The position numbers were made by a program, and so were the translations under genes. Under the pieces are notes generated by a model. The model was not told the origin of the DNA. It did no database searches and was given only the letters and a program-made list of their open reading frames with translations. From Escherichia ruysiae (GTDB lineage Bacteria > Pseudomonadota > Gammaproteobacteria > Enterobacterales > Enterobacteriaceae): a stretch of DNA of 64,000 nucleotides. The stretch spans positions 2,852,001 to 2,916,000 of the forward strand of contig NZ_JAVIWS010000001.1 in the NCBI RefSeq assembly GCF_031323975.1, read 5' to 3'. Below are positions 34,134 through 42,399 of the stretch, piece by piece (the stretch's first letter is position 1; the number at the start of each line of letters is the position of its first letter).

Positions 34134-34703
34134 TTATTTTTTAACGAACAAACTAGCAAAACTGAACAGGCTGGCGGCGCTAAATATGAGTTCGATCCCT
34201 ACCAGGGTAGATACCAATGTCACAGAAACCATTGGTGTTGCGCCAAGGAATATCCAGGCAATGACGATATCCAGCACACCAATAACGAGTTGTAGCCAGC
34301 TACCTTTCATTGAACGCTGACGATACCAGCTCATCAGGCGAATAACCCCTGCGACGCAGAACAGACCCGCAATAAACGCTGCAATGGCGAAAATCCCTAG
34401 TTCCGGTGCACGGATAAAGAAATAGCCGATCAATAAATAGGCTACTGCCACAAGGAACCCCGATAATACAGGCCAGAAATTATGACTGCGGTTGCTGAAT
34501 AATCCAACAATAAGTGCAATACCAGAGCAGACTAATAATACGCCAACTACCGTGCTTAGAATATCACCAGAAACAAACGGGAAACTGATACACAGTAAAC
34601 CGACGATGAATAGCAGTACAGCAATAAACTGGATCGCTCTACGATGCTTCTTAAGCATATCCAGATCAAACTTCAAAATTGTTGCCTTATCTATATATAA
34701 CAT
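34134..34703 (-). CDS. hdeD: HdeD, acid resistance inner-membrane protein
   Basis: 189 residues with six predicted membrane segments (DUF308/HdeD family). Needed for acid resistance at high cell density in K-12; the biochemical role is unknown. A hydrophilic N-terminus of about 20 residues is followed by closely spaced hydrophobic helices; RSMKGSWLQLVIGVLDIVIA near 130 is a family hallmark. One residue shorter than K-12 at the C-terminus (ends VKK). Divergent from hdeA with 254 bases between, under GadE control in K-12. Confidence 0.95.
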   Translation of the reverse strand: MLYIDKATILKFDLDMLKKHRRAIQFIAVLLFIVGLLCISFPFVSGDILSTVVGVLLVCSGIALIVGLFSNRSHNFWPVLSGFLVAVAYLLIGYFFIRAPELGIFAIAAFIAGLFCVAGVIRLMSWYRQRSMKGSWLQLVIGVLDIVIAWIFLGATPMVSVTLVSTLVGIELIFSAASLFSFASLFVKK

Positions 34704-34845
34704 AGAACCACCCTATAAATTTAAGAAGGAAAACCCCTGCTATCAATCTATGCCAAAAATGCATCTGAGAATGCAGTTGATTTAATAAAAATTTCCTAAT
34801 TACTGTGCGTGATGACCATGTAACCTATTGTATTATAATAAAAAT

Positions 34846-34865
34846 ATCTGATTTTGATATTTTGT
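34846..34865 (+). promoter_or_regulatory. Candidate GAD box before hdeA
   Basis: ATCTGATTTTGATATTTTGT agrees with the GAD box at about 13 of 20 positions, with the core GATTTTG intact. It lies about 92 bases before hdeA, where GadE is known to act on hdeAB and hdeD. Confidence 0.5.
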
Positions 34866-34957
34866 CTCAACATGACATACCCAGAAAACCAGGTTATAAC
34901 CTCAATGTCGAAATTGATTCGTGACGGCTCTTTCACTTTATAGTTGAGGATATTACG

Positions 34958-35290
34958 ATGAAAAAAGTATTAGGCGTTATTCTTGGTGGTCTGCTTCTTC
35001 TGCCTGTAGTGAGCAATGCAGCCGATGCGCAAAAAGCAGCTGACAATAAAAAACCTGTCAACTCCTGGACCTGTGAAGACTTCCTGGCTGTAGACGAATC
35101 CTTCCAGCCGACTGCTGTCGGTTTTGCTGAGGCTCTGAATAATAAAGACAAACCGGAAGATGCGGTTTTAGATGTTCAGGGTATTGCAACCGTAACCCCT
35201 GCGATCGTTCAGGCTTGTACCCAGGATAAAAAAGCCAGCTTTAAAGATAAAGTTAAAGGCGAATGGGACAAAATTAAGAAAGATATGTAA
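34958..35290 (+). CDS. hdeA: HdeA, periplasmic acid-activated chaperone
   Basis: 110 residues. The signal peptide covers 1-21 (ends SNA-A). The mature 89-residue protein is a dimer at neutral pH and opens below pH 3 to bind unfolding periplasmic proteins. The two cysteines that form the stabilising disulfide are visible (WTCEDF and VQACTQD). The sequence is almost identical to K-12, with one Gln to Lys change in QDKKASF. TTGAGGATATTACG precedes the start. First gene of hdeAB-yhiD. Confidence 0.97.
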   Translation: MKKVLGVILGGLLLLPVVSNAADAQKAADNKKPVNSWTCEDFLAVDESFQPTAVGFAEALNNKDKPEDAVLDVQGIATVTPAIVQACTQDKKASFKDKVKGEWDKIKKDM

Positions 35291-35406
35291 TTACGGGAAT
35301 GCGTTACATCGTATTTCCTTAAATATTGAACAGGCCGGAATATCTTGCTTATAAAGTAGGTAATCCTCCTGTTCATATATCAATTATTTATTGAATGGGT
35401 TGTAAA

Positions 35407-35733
35407 ATGAATATTGCATCTCTACGTAAAGCCATTGTTTTCGTTGGCGCTGTAGCGGCACTGTCACTGGTTAATGCGCAATCTGCGCTGGCGGCTAATG
35501 AATCTGCTAAAGATATGACTTGTCAGGAATTTATTGACCTGAATCCGAAAGCGATGACACCTGTTGCATGGTGGATGCTGCATGAAGAAACGGTTTATAA
35601 AGGTGGTGATACTGTAACCTTAAATGAAACCGACCTGACTCAGATTCCTAAAGTGATTGAATATTGTAAGAAAAATCCGCAGAAAAATTTGTATACCTTT
35701 AAAGATAAATTGGCAAATGTCCTGCCGAATTAA
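35407..35733 (+). CDS. hdeB: HdeB, periplasmic acid-activated chaperone
   Basis: 108 residues. The signal peptide ends ALA-A near residue 29. HdeB works like HdeA but at milder acid (about pH 4). The two cysteines are present (MTCQEF and IEYCKK). The C-terminus reads KDKLANVLPN, which differs from the K-12 ending as I remember it, while the core is the same. The start at 35407 follows a weak ribosome site; an ATG four codons upstream (35395) is possible but would spoil the signal peptide. Lies 116 bases after hdeA and is followed by a terminator. Confidence 0.95.
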   Translation: MNIASLRKAIVFVGAVAALSLVNAQSALAANESAKDMTCQEFIDLNPKAMTPVAWWMLHEETVYKGGDTVTLNETDLTQIPKVIEYCKKNPQKNLYTFKDKLANVLPN

Positions 35734-35745
35734 CAGGAATAAAGC

Positions 35746-35786
35746 AAAAAGGAGTAGCAAGCCGAGCCATCTTGCTGCTCCTTTTT
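35746..35786 (+). terminator. Terminator after hdeB, directly before yhiD
   Basis: A 16-bp stem with one mismatch, AAAAAGGAGTAGCAAG / CTTGCTGCTCCTTTTT, loop of 9. It ends 10 bases before the yhiD start codon. It should lower yhiD transcription in the hdeAB-yhiD operon. Confidence 0.8.
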
Positions 35787-35796
35787 GCGTTTTTAT

Positions 35797-36444
35797 ATGA
35801 CTACCGAATTTATTATTCGTTTGATCCTGACCGCAATTGCTTGTGGTGCTATTGGCATGGAAAGGCAAATGCGCGGCAAAGGAGCCGGGTTACGCACACA
35901 TGTCTTGATTGGTATGGGCAGCGCGCTGTTCATGATTGTGTCGAAATATGGTTTTGCTGATGTGCTGGCGTTGGATCATGTCGGTCTTGATCCCAGCCGT
36001 ATTGCCGCTCAGGTCGTCACTGGCGTCGGATTTATCGGTGCGGGGAACATCCTCGTTCGCAATCAAAATATTGTCGGTTTAACGACCGCTGCTGATATTT
36101 GGGTAACGGCAGCCATCGGTATGGTGATTGGTAGCGGCATGTATGAACTGGGGATTTACGGTTCCGTGATGACCTTGCTGGTGCTGGAAGTCTTCCATCA
36201 ATTAACCTTCCGCCTGATGAACAAAAATTACCATTTACAGCTGACATTAGTGAACGGTAATACGGTATCAATGCTCGACTGGTTTAAGCAGCAAAAAATA
36301 AAAACTGATTTAGTTTCGTTGCAGGAAAATGAAGATCATGAAGTGGTCGCCATTGATATCCAGCTTCATGCCACAACGTCGATAGAAGATCTGTTGCGAT
36401 TATTAAAAGGTATGGCAGGGGTGAAAGGCGTTTCAATTAGCTAA
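35797..36444 (+). CDS. yhiD: YhiD, MgtC-family inner-membrane protein
   Basis: 215 residues. MgtC/SapB family: four or five membrane segments in residues 1-130, including RLILTAIACGAIGMERQ, RTHVLIGMGSALFM, TGVGFIGAGNIL and GLTTAADIWVTAAIGM, then an ACT-like cytoplasmic C-terminus (about 145-215). Induced with hdeAB in acid; in some enteric bacteria MgtC proteins affect ATP synthase and magnesium adaptation, and the function in E. coli is not defined. The start at 35797 has no clear Shine-Dalgarno because the terminator stem of hdeB fills the upstream bases; TTG at 35785 is a weaker choice. The gene borders the heme island. Confidence 0.92.
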   Translation: MTTEFIIRLILTAIACGAIGMERQMRGKGAGLRTHVLIGMGSALFMIVSKYGFADVLALDHVGLDPSRIAAQVVTGVGFIGAGNILVRNQNIVGLTTAADIWVTAAIGMVIGSGMYELGIYGSVMTLLVLEVFHQLTFRLMNKNYHLQLTLVNGNTVSMLDWFKQQKIKTDLVSLQENEDHEVVAIDIQLHATTSIEDLLRLLKGMAGVKGVSIS

Positions 36445-36495
36445 TCTGTATAGTTATTTATTCGCAGGAGTACCAGTGCGGTACTCCTGTTGCTT

Positions 36496-37266
36496 TTAAT
36501 GATCGAGGACGATCATTGGTGAATGGTTGGCAGGATCTTTAAGTACGGTAATATCCGCGCCGTAGAGCATTGTCAGCGCCTGCTGTGTCAATACGTCCTG
36601 TGGTTTACCATTTGCGATAACCTTTCCTTTTTGCATTAATACAACACGGTCTGCATAACGCGCGGCAAGATTTAGATCGTGCAATACGCAGCAAACATTG
36701 AACTGCCGTTCGTGAACTAACTGGCGTAATAAACGGAACAAGTGCTGCTGATGGTGAATATCCAGCGCCGAAGTTGGTTCATCAAGAAATAACCATTTCG
36801 GTGAGGGAGTAGGTTCCCAGAGTTGCACCAGCAGGCGCGCTAATTGCACGCGCTGTTGTTCACCACCGGATAATTGCCGATAGTCGCGGTTTGCTAACGC
36901 CTGACAGTCACATAACGCCATTATTTGTGCTGTTTCATTATCCTGATTACCAGTACGATGCGGATGCCGCCCCATCTGGATAACTTCTTGTACGCTGAAT
37001 GGAAACGCCATGTGGCTATTTTGACGCATCACGGCCCGGTGTTTCGCCAGTTCAGTAATCGACCATTCATTTAATGGCTTATTAAACAACCGACATTCGC
37101 CGCTATCAGGTTGAAGATAGCCGGTTAACTGGCGAAGCAGCGTAGATTTTCCCGCACCATTAGGGCCGAGAATGGCAACAATTTCCCCACCGGGAAAAGT
37201 CAGCGAGACATTGTCAGTCAGACGCCGCCCCTGAAGGCTATAAACCAGGTTCTGGGCGCTGATCAT
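36496..37266 (-). CDS. hmuV: HmuV (ChuV), heme ABC transporter ATPase
   Basis: 256 residues. Drives heme import through ChuU. Walker [10 protein letters not shown] near 35, Q-loop, ABC signature [15 protein letters not shown] near 140, Walker [13 protein letters not shown] near 165, and the switch His in [14 protein letters not shown] near 200. The start ATG 37266 overlaps the chuU stop in ATGA, a translational coupling signature; the frame is open 51 codons higher but that is chuU in another frame. Last gene of the leftward chu transcript. Confidence 0.95.
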   Translation of the reverse strand: MISAQNLVYSLQGRRLTDNVSLTFPGGEIVAILGPNGAGKSTLLRQLTGYLQPDSGECRLFNKPLNEWSITELAKHRAVMRQNSHMAFPFSVQEVIQMGRHPHRTGNQDNETAQIMALCDCQALANRDYRQLSGGEQQRVQLARLLVQLWEPTPSPKWLFLDEPTSALDIHHQQHLFRLLRQLVHERQFNVCCVLHDLNLAARYADRVVLMQKGKVIANGKPQDVLTQQALTMLYGADITVLKDPANHSPMIVLDH

Positions 37267-38255
37267 GTGATCCTCCGGTTGCGCAGAATCAACCACATAA
37301 AATAAGGGCCGCCAAGCAGGCTGGTTAATAATCCCACGGGCATTTCTGCTGGCTGTACTAGCGTGCGGGCAAGTGTGTCTGCCATCAGCAATAAACAGGC
37401 GCCGGCGAGGGCGGAACAAGGGATTAACCAGCGGTGATTTGCCCCGGTCGTCATGCGAATCAGATGTGGGATCACCAGGCCTATAAAACCGATAATTCCG
37501 CTTACCGATACGGCAGCGCCAACAAGCAGTGAGCTAATCAACAGTAATTGCTGGCGTTTACGTTTAACGTTCACGCCGAGGTAGTGGGCTTCTTCATCAC
37601 CAAGTTGCAGCAAATTTAGCGTTCCGGCGAGACAGGTTGTCGCGATAATGGCTGGCAGAATGAATGAACTGGCGACCAATAACGTCGGCCATTGCGCCTG
37701 TCCAAGATTGCCCATCATCCACAGTGTGAGTTGTCGTAGCTGCTGTTCATCGCCGATATAGCTCAGTACGCCAATCGCCGCACCGCACAGGGCGTTGATG
37801 GCGATCCCGGCCAGTAACAATTGCATCATGCTGCCATCGCGATGGCGCTGCGTGATGAGAAAAATGATGGTGCAGACCACTAAACTACCGGCGATGGCAA
37901 ATACCATTTGCTCATAGAGCACCAGCATCACCGGGAAGGAAAAGGGCAGCACAATAGCAACGCCAACCATTAATGCCGAACCGCTACTGACGCCGAGTAA
38001 TCCAGGGTCAGCCATGGGGTTGCGAAAAAGCCCCTGCATAATCACCCCGGCGGTTGCCAACGCTGCGCCTACCAGTACTGCCAGTAAAACGCGAGGCAGG
38101 CGAATATTTAGCCAGATATCGCGGTATTCCTCATCAAAAAGGGCATCAAAACTGATCTTTAACGCTCCCTGACTGGCGCCGAACAGCACCAGGGCAAGCA
38201 ATAAGAGTGATAGCCCCATAAAGACACTGGCGGAAGACAATGAATCCTTGAGCAC
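37263..38255 (-). CDS. chuU: ChuU, heme ABC transporter permease
   Basis: 330 residues. FecCD/BtuC-type permease with ten predicted membrane segments: [20 protein letters not shown] near 55 and [21 protein letters not shown] near 255 are family hallmarks. Works with HmuV and the binding protein ChuT to bring heme to the cytoplasm. I prefer GTG at 38255, as GGAG lies 7 bases upstream; ATG at 38267 (334 residues) has no ribosome site. A strong hairpin (38279-38297) lies between chuY and chuU. The 3' end overlaps hmuV by 4 bases. Confidence 0.93.
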   Translation of the reverse strand: MLKDSLSSASVFMGLSLLLLALVLFGASQGALKISFDALFDEEYRDIWLNIRLPRVLLAVLVGAALATAGVIMQGLFRNPMADPGLLGVSSGSALMVGVAIVLPFSFPVMLVLYEQMVFAIAGSLVVCTIIFLITQRHRDGSMMQLLLAGIAINALCGAAIGVLSYIGDEQQLRQLTLWMMGNLGQAQWPTLLVASSFILPAIIATTCLAGTLNLLQLGDEEAHYLGVNVKRKRQQLLLISSLLVGAAVSVSGIIGFIGLVIPHLIRMTTGANHRWLIPCSALAGACLLLMADTLARTLVQPAEMPVGLLTSLLGGPYFMWLILRNRRIT

Positions 38256-38278
38256 GCAAAACTCCATTACGACATTAC

Positions 38279-38297
38279 GGCGCGGATATTCCGCGCC
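38279..38297 (-). other. Hairpin between chuY and chuU
   Basis: Perfect 7-bp inverted repeat GGCGCGG / CCGCGCC with a 5-base loop, in the 51-base gap between chuY and chuU. There is no U tract, so it may be an mRNA-processing or stability element that splits chuTWXY from chuU-hmuV. Confidence 0.6.
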
Positions 38298-38306
38298 GGG
38301 AGGGGA

Positions 38307-38930
38307 TTACGCCGGTTTCAGATCTGGTTCAATCAGACTGTAGATCTGCTTGTTGAGTGTCGGCTGACTGGCCAGTTCAGCAATATGTGTAGCGACATCG
38401 GCACGGCGGACAAAACCATGACATTCCTGATTTTGTATCCGTAACGCGTTGCCCGTTGCTGCGCCATCAAGCAGACCGCCTGGACGGAGAATGGCGTAGT
38501 CAAGTTGGCTGGTTTGCAGCCAGCTTTCCGCCAGCGTTTTTTCCCGTACCGCCTGACCAAACGCGGCTTTGGCGCGATCTGATAAAAACGGCCAGCTATC
38601 TCCGCATCCCAAAGAGGTCACCAGAATCATGCGCTTGATACCGGCTTTTTCGGCCTCATCAATCACTGTTCTGTGCGCCAGATAATCCTGAGCTCCTCCC
38701 ATTGTTGAGATGACAAGCGCATCCGGGCCAGCCGCGCGGCAAGCAGCCGCAACTACGCTGGCATCACAGGCGTCGCCTGTAAAAACCTGCACACCTTGTT
38801 GTGCCAGTTTCCTGGCTGCATCGGCATGACGAACGACAGCAACGACCGGACGTTGTTCCGCCAGCGCCAGTGCAAGCGTTCTGGCACCAACTCCCTTTCC
38901 GCCTGCGCCAAAGAGTAGCCACGGCGTCAT
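38307..38930 (-). CDS. chuY: ChuY, anaerobilin reductase (NAD(P)-binding)
   Basis: 207 residues. A short-chain, Rossmann-type reductase (NmrA/biliverdin reductase-like). It reduces anaerobilin, the open tetrapyrrole made by ChuW, with NADPH. The N-terminal dinucleotide motif appears as FGAGGKGVGARTLALAL, and a second hallmark is VTSLGCGDSWPF near residue 105. It overlaps the chuX stop by one base (TGATG), so the two are translationally linked. Short (207 residues) but this is the normal length. Confidence 0.93.
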   Translation of the reverse strand: MTPWLLFGAGGKGVGARTLALALAEQRPVVAVVRHADAARKLAQQGVQVFTGDACDASVVAAACRAAGPDALVISTMGGAQDYLAHRTVIDEAEKAGIKRMILVTSLGCGDSWPFLSDRAKAAFGQAVREKTLAESWLQTSQLDYAILRPGGLLDGAATGNALRIQNQECHGFVRRADVATHIAELASQPTLNKQIYSLIEPDLKPA

Positions 38931-39424
38931 CAGGCGTGTTCCTTTAACGATGCCGCCAGAGCATGGAAGGCGCTGACTTGTTCGCTCAGGAGCTGACGAT
39001 GGTCATCCCTGCCGAGGAAGATTTTCAGCATGGCGCTGCCTTCCTTATTGAAAAAGAGAATAGAGGCGGTGTCCATGCCCATGAATTTACGTTCGATCAA
39101 GGCAATATGTGTGCAGTTTTCTGCTTTGATATGCCCGGACATGCCGTGCTTTCCGCGTAGGTTGAAATAGCCGTGACGATGGAAACCCGAAGGCAGTTCG
39201 CCGCTAAATTCGAGGATCACATCGGCAGTATGCACCAGCGTGGTGACGTTGCCCCATTCGCAGACGGTATCCCAGACAGTATCGAATTTATCGCCTGACA
39301 CGACCGTCGGAGAGGGCAGATTTTTCACTACCTCCAGCAGTGTGGTGTTGTATTGTTCGGCGATCGCTTCCAGCGTACCGTCTGGCTCCGTTTTCAAAAA
39401 TTCTTGTAACGAGACATGGCTCAT
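38930..39424 (-). CDS. chuX: ChuX, heme-binding/transfer protein
   Basis: 164 residues. HutX/ChuX family: a cytoplasmic heme carrier that feeds and protects the anaerobic breakdown pathway and may bind anaerobilin. The fold is related to half of ChuS. The segments WGNVTTLVHTADVILEFSG (near 75) and GHIKAENCTHIALIERKFMG (near 105) are typical. Lies 12 bases after chuW and overlaps chuY. Confidence 0.93.
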   Translation of the reverse strand: MSHVSLQEFLKTEPDGTLEAIAEQYNTTLLEVVKNLPSPTVVSGDKFDTVWDTVCEWGNVTTLVHTADVILEFSGELPSGFHRHGYFNLRGKHGMSGHIKAENCTHIALIERKFMGMDTASILFFNKEGSAMLKIFLGRDDHRQLLSEQVSAFHALAASLKEHA

Positions 39425-39436
39425 AAATCACTCCTG

Positions 39437-40774
39437 TTATGGTTTTCCACGCACAATCGCTGGCGCATTAAGTACCTGAATCAGTTCATTAAGAGACTGC
39501 AAAATATTGCTTGCCCAGAAACGACCTTCATTAGTCAGCCGCAGGCAAGTTGAAGCATCGCGGCTTAAGCCTTTTTGGTGCCACTGAGCCAGTAACGGCG
39601 CGAGTTTTTCGGCATGTGGCGTAAGTTCGTCCAGTGATACATGCGCCGTTTCAATGCCCGACTGCAAGGTATGACGCCACTGCGCGTTACGTTCGGCGTT
39701 ACGCATGATCATCATCAGCGGTTTTTTGCCTGCCGCGACGGATTCATGCCAGGTCTGAAGGTTGCGTTCGTTCATCCAGGAGTAACCATTAATCGAACCG
39801 CCTGCGCCAGAACCAAAGGCCAGACAATCGGCTCCCTGTTTAATCAGCAGGTTATAGAGATTGCGTTCGCGTGTGGTACGGCCCCAGTGGCTGTTACTGA
39901 TGCAGCGCCAGCCGGCATCGTCCATGAAGTCACACCCTTGCAGATAGAGATCGCGGCGTTCTGCCGGAGAGGGCACGGTAGTGCGCCCATTTTCCACGGC
40001 TTTGCCCAGCGGCGTGTTGGGCAGGACATTGAGCGCATAGAGATCAACGCCATCGAGACCGATATCGCGGGCAATAGTCAGATCTTCTCCCCAGGTTTGC
40101 GCATCCTGACCTGGCAGGCCGAATAACAGATCGCACACCACCGCAGCACGGTCGCGTTTGACCAGGCTTTCCATAAATGCAATGGCGGTTGGGCCATCAG
40201 AGGTGCGTGCCATTTTCTTGCGGATGTTGCTGTTAAATGACTGAATACCAATAGAAAAGCGATTTGCTCCTGCGTCAAGGCAAGCGTCGATTCGGTCAGC
40301 GTCAAAATTCAGTACCCGGCCTTCAATGGTGATTTCACAATCGGGTGCCAGCGGTAATTTCTCTCGTAGTGTGGTGATGATTCTGGACAAATCGCGCGCA
40401 GAGAGCGCAGAAGGCGTGCCGCCACCGAAATAGACTGCGTGGATGGGCGCGGACTGATGCAATACACTGTCCGCCTCCAGCTCGATTTCTCGAATCAGGG
40501 CATCGGTATAATGAGCGCACGCATCTTCGTTAAAACGATTCTGATAAAAACCACAAAACGTGCAGTGTGTCGCGCAAAAAGGAATATGCAGATAAACCAG
40601 TCGCTTACGAGGTGAAGTCGTTTGACCGATCATCTCTTGCCAGGTTTGTGCCAGTTGTTCTTTGGCGACCGGAATGGCTCCACGAAATGGCATCATGGCG
40701 CGCCTGTCTTTAAATGGCTGGTCTCCGTCTAAAGCAAAATGTGGCGTGAGATCCAGGGTGTTTTTCATGTTCAT
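39437..40774 (-). CDS. chuW: ChuW, anaerobilin synthase (radical SAM methyltransferase)
   Basis: 445 residues. Opens heme without oxygen, using SAM both as radical source and methyl donor, and frees iron. The HemN-like radical SAM core shows the 4Fe-4S motif CATHCTFC (near residue 68) with HIPFC before it, YFGGGTPSAL near 114 and SIGIQSFN near 175. The C-terminal HemN-type domain follows. Older annotations call it a coproporphyrinogen oxidase. Between chuT (19 bases) and chuX (12 bases), so in one operon. Confidence 0.94.
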   Translation of the reverse strand: MNMKNTLDLTPHFALDGDQPFKDRRAMMPFRGAIPVAKEQLAQTWQEMIGQTTSPRKRLVYLHIPFCATHCTFCGFYQNRFNEDACAHYTDALIREIELEADSVLHQSAPIHAVYFGGGTPSALSARDLSRIITTLREKLPLAPDCEITIEGRVLNFDADRIDACLDAGANRFSIGIQSFNSNIRKKMARTSDGPTAIAFMESLVKRDRAAVVCDLLFGLPGQDAQTWGEDLTIARDIGLDGVDLYALNVLPNTPLGKAVENGRTTVPSPAERRDLYLQGCDFMDDAGWRCISNSHWGRTTRERNLYNLLIKQGADCLAFGSGAGGSINGYSWMNERNLQTWHESVAAGKKPLMMIMRNAERNAQWRHTLQSGIETAHVSLDELTPHAEKLAPLLAQWHQKGLSRDASTCLRLTNEGRFWASNILQSLNELIQVLNAPAIVRGKP

Positions 40775-40793
40775 ACGTCTGATTTAAATCCGT

Positions 40794-41618
40794 TTATTGC
40801 GGCCAAAGCTGCTGGTGTAAAGACTCAACGACATCAGCAATACGCGGGCCCATTCCCAGAATCAGGTTTTGATCAACGGTGATAATGCGCTGGTTTTTCC
40901 ATGCGGCGGTGTGGGTAATTCCGGCAATAGAACGCAGCCGATTAATATCGCCATCGACCATTTGTGAGGTGACGACAATCACTTCAGGGTTAGCCGCAAT
41001 CAGCGATTCCGCGCTGTAGCTTTTGTACTGCTGGTGGGTAGCGACGTTTTCTGCACCGGCAAGTGACAGAATAGCGTCTGCGACGCTGCCTTTACCGGCA
41101 ACCTGTGGCGCACTGCCGCCTGCGGAGAGAATAAACATCGCTTTAACCGGGGCTTTTTTGGCCGCCACGTTTTGCTGTACTCGCTCCAGGCGTTGGTTGA
41201 TCTGTGTCACCAGCGCGTCGCCTTGTTCAGGAACCTGTAACGTTTTCGCCAGTTGACGAATGTTGGCGTACATCTGCTCAAGGGTGGCAGGCACTCGCGG
41301 CAGGGTGACGACGTTGACTTTCTGCGCCCGTAGTTGGTCGAGCACAATTTGTGGCCCGGCATCCTGCCAGGTAATTACGCTATTCGGGCGAAGTGACAAA
41401 ATGCCTTCGCTGCTTAGTTGTTTCCAGTAACCAATATGCGGCAGTTTGGCGGTTTCTGGTGGATAAGATGTTGTTTCATCGACACCAACCACGCGGTTAC
41501 CAGCACCCATCGCGTAGATCAGTTCCGTCAGTGACCCTCCAGCAACCACGATACGTTCGGTCGCCGTTGCGCTAAAAGCCCAGCTAAGAGCCAGTACTGC
41601 CATAAACAGTTTTTTCAT
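40794..41618 (-). CDS. chuT: ChuT, periplasmic heme-binding protein
   Basis: 274 residues. Class III periplasmic binding protein: receives heme from ChuA and hands it to ChuU-HmuV. A signal peptide covers about residues 1-19 (MKKLFMAVLALSWAFSATA). Mature hallmarks: ERIVVAGGSLTELIYAMGAG at the start, and the VVTSQMVDGDINRLRSI segment near 215. I chose ATG 41618 since it begins a proper signal peptide; the frame is open 48 codons further up, across the promoter, and some databases use a longer form. First gene of the leftward chuTWXY-U-hmuV series, with a Fur box about 125 bases upstream. Confidence 0.93.
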   Translation of the reverse strand: MKKLFMAVLALSWAFSATATERIVVAGGSLTELIYAMGAGNRVVGVDETTSYPPETAKLPHIGYWKQLSSEGILSLRPNSVITWQDAGPQIVLDQLRAQKVNVVTLPRVPATLEQMYANIRQLAKTLQVPEQGDALVTQINQRLERVQQNVAAKKAPVKAMFILSAGGSAPQVAGKGSVADAILSLAGAENVATHQQYKSYSAESLIAANPEVIVVTSQMVDGDINRLRSIAGITHTAAWKNQRIITVDQNLILGMGPRIADVVESLHQQLWPQ

Positions 41619-41741
41619 GGAACTTCGTTTTACCGTGGTCTTCGCGGCAGAGGCCACGGCTGAAATGCATAACGTTAGTGGGGAACAAAGACACGGCCTG
41701 GTGGTGATCCTTGGCATCATATTGAGAACTCTTATCAAATT

Positions 41742-41760
41742 GAGAATGATCATGATTATC
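41742..41760 (-). promoter_or_regulatory. Fur box of chuT
   Basis: GAGAATGATCATGATTATC agrees with the 19-base Fur consensus at 16 positions. A minus-strand -10 candidate TATGAT lies just downstream (41716-41721). Iron-replete Fur should repress chuTWXY-U-hmuV. Confidence 0.85.
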
Positions 41761-42092
41761 ATTTGAGTTATATATGAAATTCCACCACCGATTCAATACG
41801 CAAGGCGTTACAAGCGTATTTATTTTTGATTTTTATCAAGATGATTCGTCAGCTAACGTTCTTTGCAACGGCTGAATTTCGGGGCGAGAAAAAGGTGAAA
41901 CTCCAGCAATGTCGCGGGTTGTAGGGCAAAAAAATAGAAAAATTATTGCAGTTAACGACAAAGATTTGTTACGGCACGGTGGGACGAATTGTGACAAGGA
42001 CGCTGCGGTTGATGAGAGATAAACAGATTCTTTAACCCCCTGTTTAGTGTGTTAATAGCGGTTAAAAAAAGCTTGATCATAAAAAAATGATC

Positions 42093-42111
42093 GATAATAA
42101 TTCTCATTATC
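42093..42111 (+). promoter_or_regulatory. Fur box of chuA
   Basis: GATAATAATTCTCATTATC agrees with the Fur consensus at 16 of 19 positions and overlaps the predicted -35 element of chuA. Confidence 0.87.
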
Positions 42112-42136
42112 AAGTTGGTATTTAACAAAATATAAT
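42107..42136 (+). promoter_or_regulatory. chuA promoter
   Basis: TTATCA (42107-42112), 18 bases, then a perfect TATAAT (42131-42136). The predicted start is near 42143, giving a leader of about 255 bases. Confidence 0.65.
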
Positions 42137-42378
42137 CATATGGATAATGAAATTATAACTTTCGTGAGGGATAACGCACGGCACTCTTCACTTCAGACGT
42201 GGTGTACCACCCGGCCTGATAAGAGGGCTTGTATTTGCGCAATTGTCAGAAATACCAGGTAATTTCACGGGATATAAACGCCAATTAACTCACCTGGCTA
42301 ATACTATCGCCTTGAATCGTAAATAAATTTATTTTCGCCAGCCACCCCGGTTTTTACCCAGGCAGCCAGCATTTTTTA

Positions 42379-42394
42379 TTTTCCTCATGGAGAA
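42379..42394 (+). promoter_or_regulatory. FourU-type RNA thermometer over the chuA ribosome site
   Basis: In the mRNA, UUUUCC (42379-42384) can pair with GGAGAA (42389-42394) around a UCAU loop. This hides the Shine-Dalgarno GGAG that stands 7 bases before AUG 42400. The closely related shuA/chuA leader is known to contain a FourU thermometer that melts at host temperature, and this matches it. Confidence 0.85.
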
Positions 42395-42399
42395 TCGCT

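Larger units (their letters stand above)
41619..42399. other. Shared control region of chuT and chuA
   Basis: 781 bases between divergent chuT and chuA. It holds a Fur box on each side, a chuA promoter and a FourU-like hairpin (separate entries). The middle part (41770-42080) is A+T-rich without further recognised sites. The chuA leader is long, about 255 bases from the predicted start point. Confidence 0.75.

Noticed and set aside
36445-36495. Left joint of the heme island checked for an attachment site or integrase
   Set aside because: Only 51 bases with no direct repeat matching the right joint (45460-45520) and no recombinase gene.
42140-42262. 40-codon open frame upstream of chuA, considered as a leader peptide or HemP-like gene
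   Set aside because: Its ATG lies before the transcription start predicted from TATAAT at 42131, it has no ribosome site, and the peptide does not resemble HemP.
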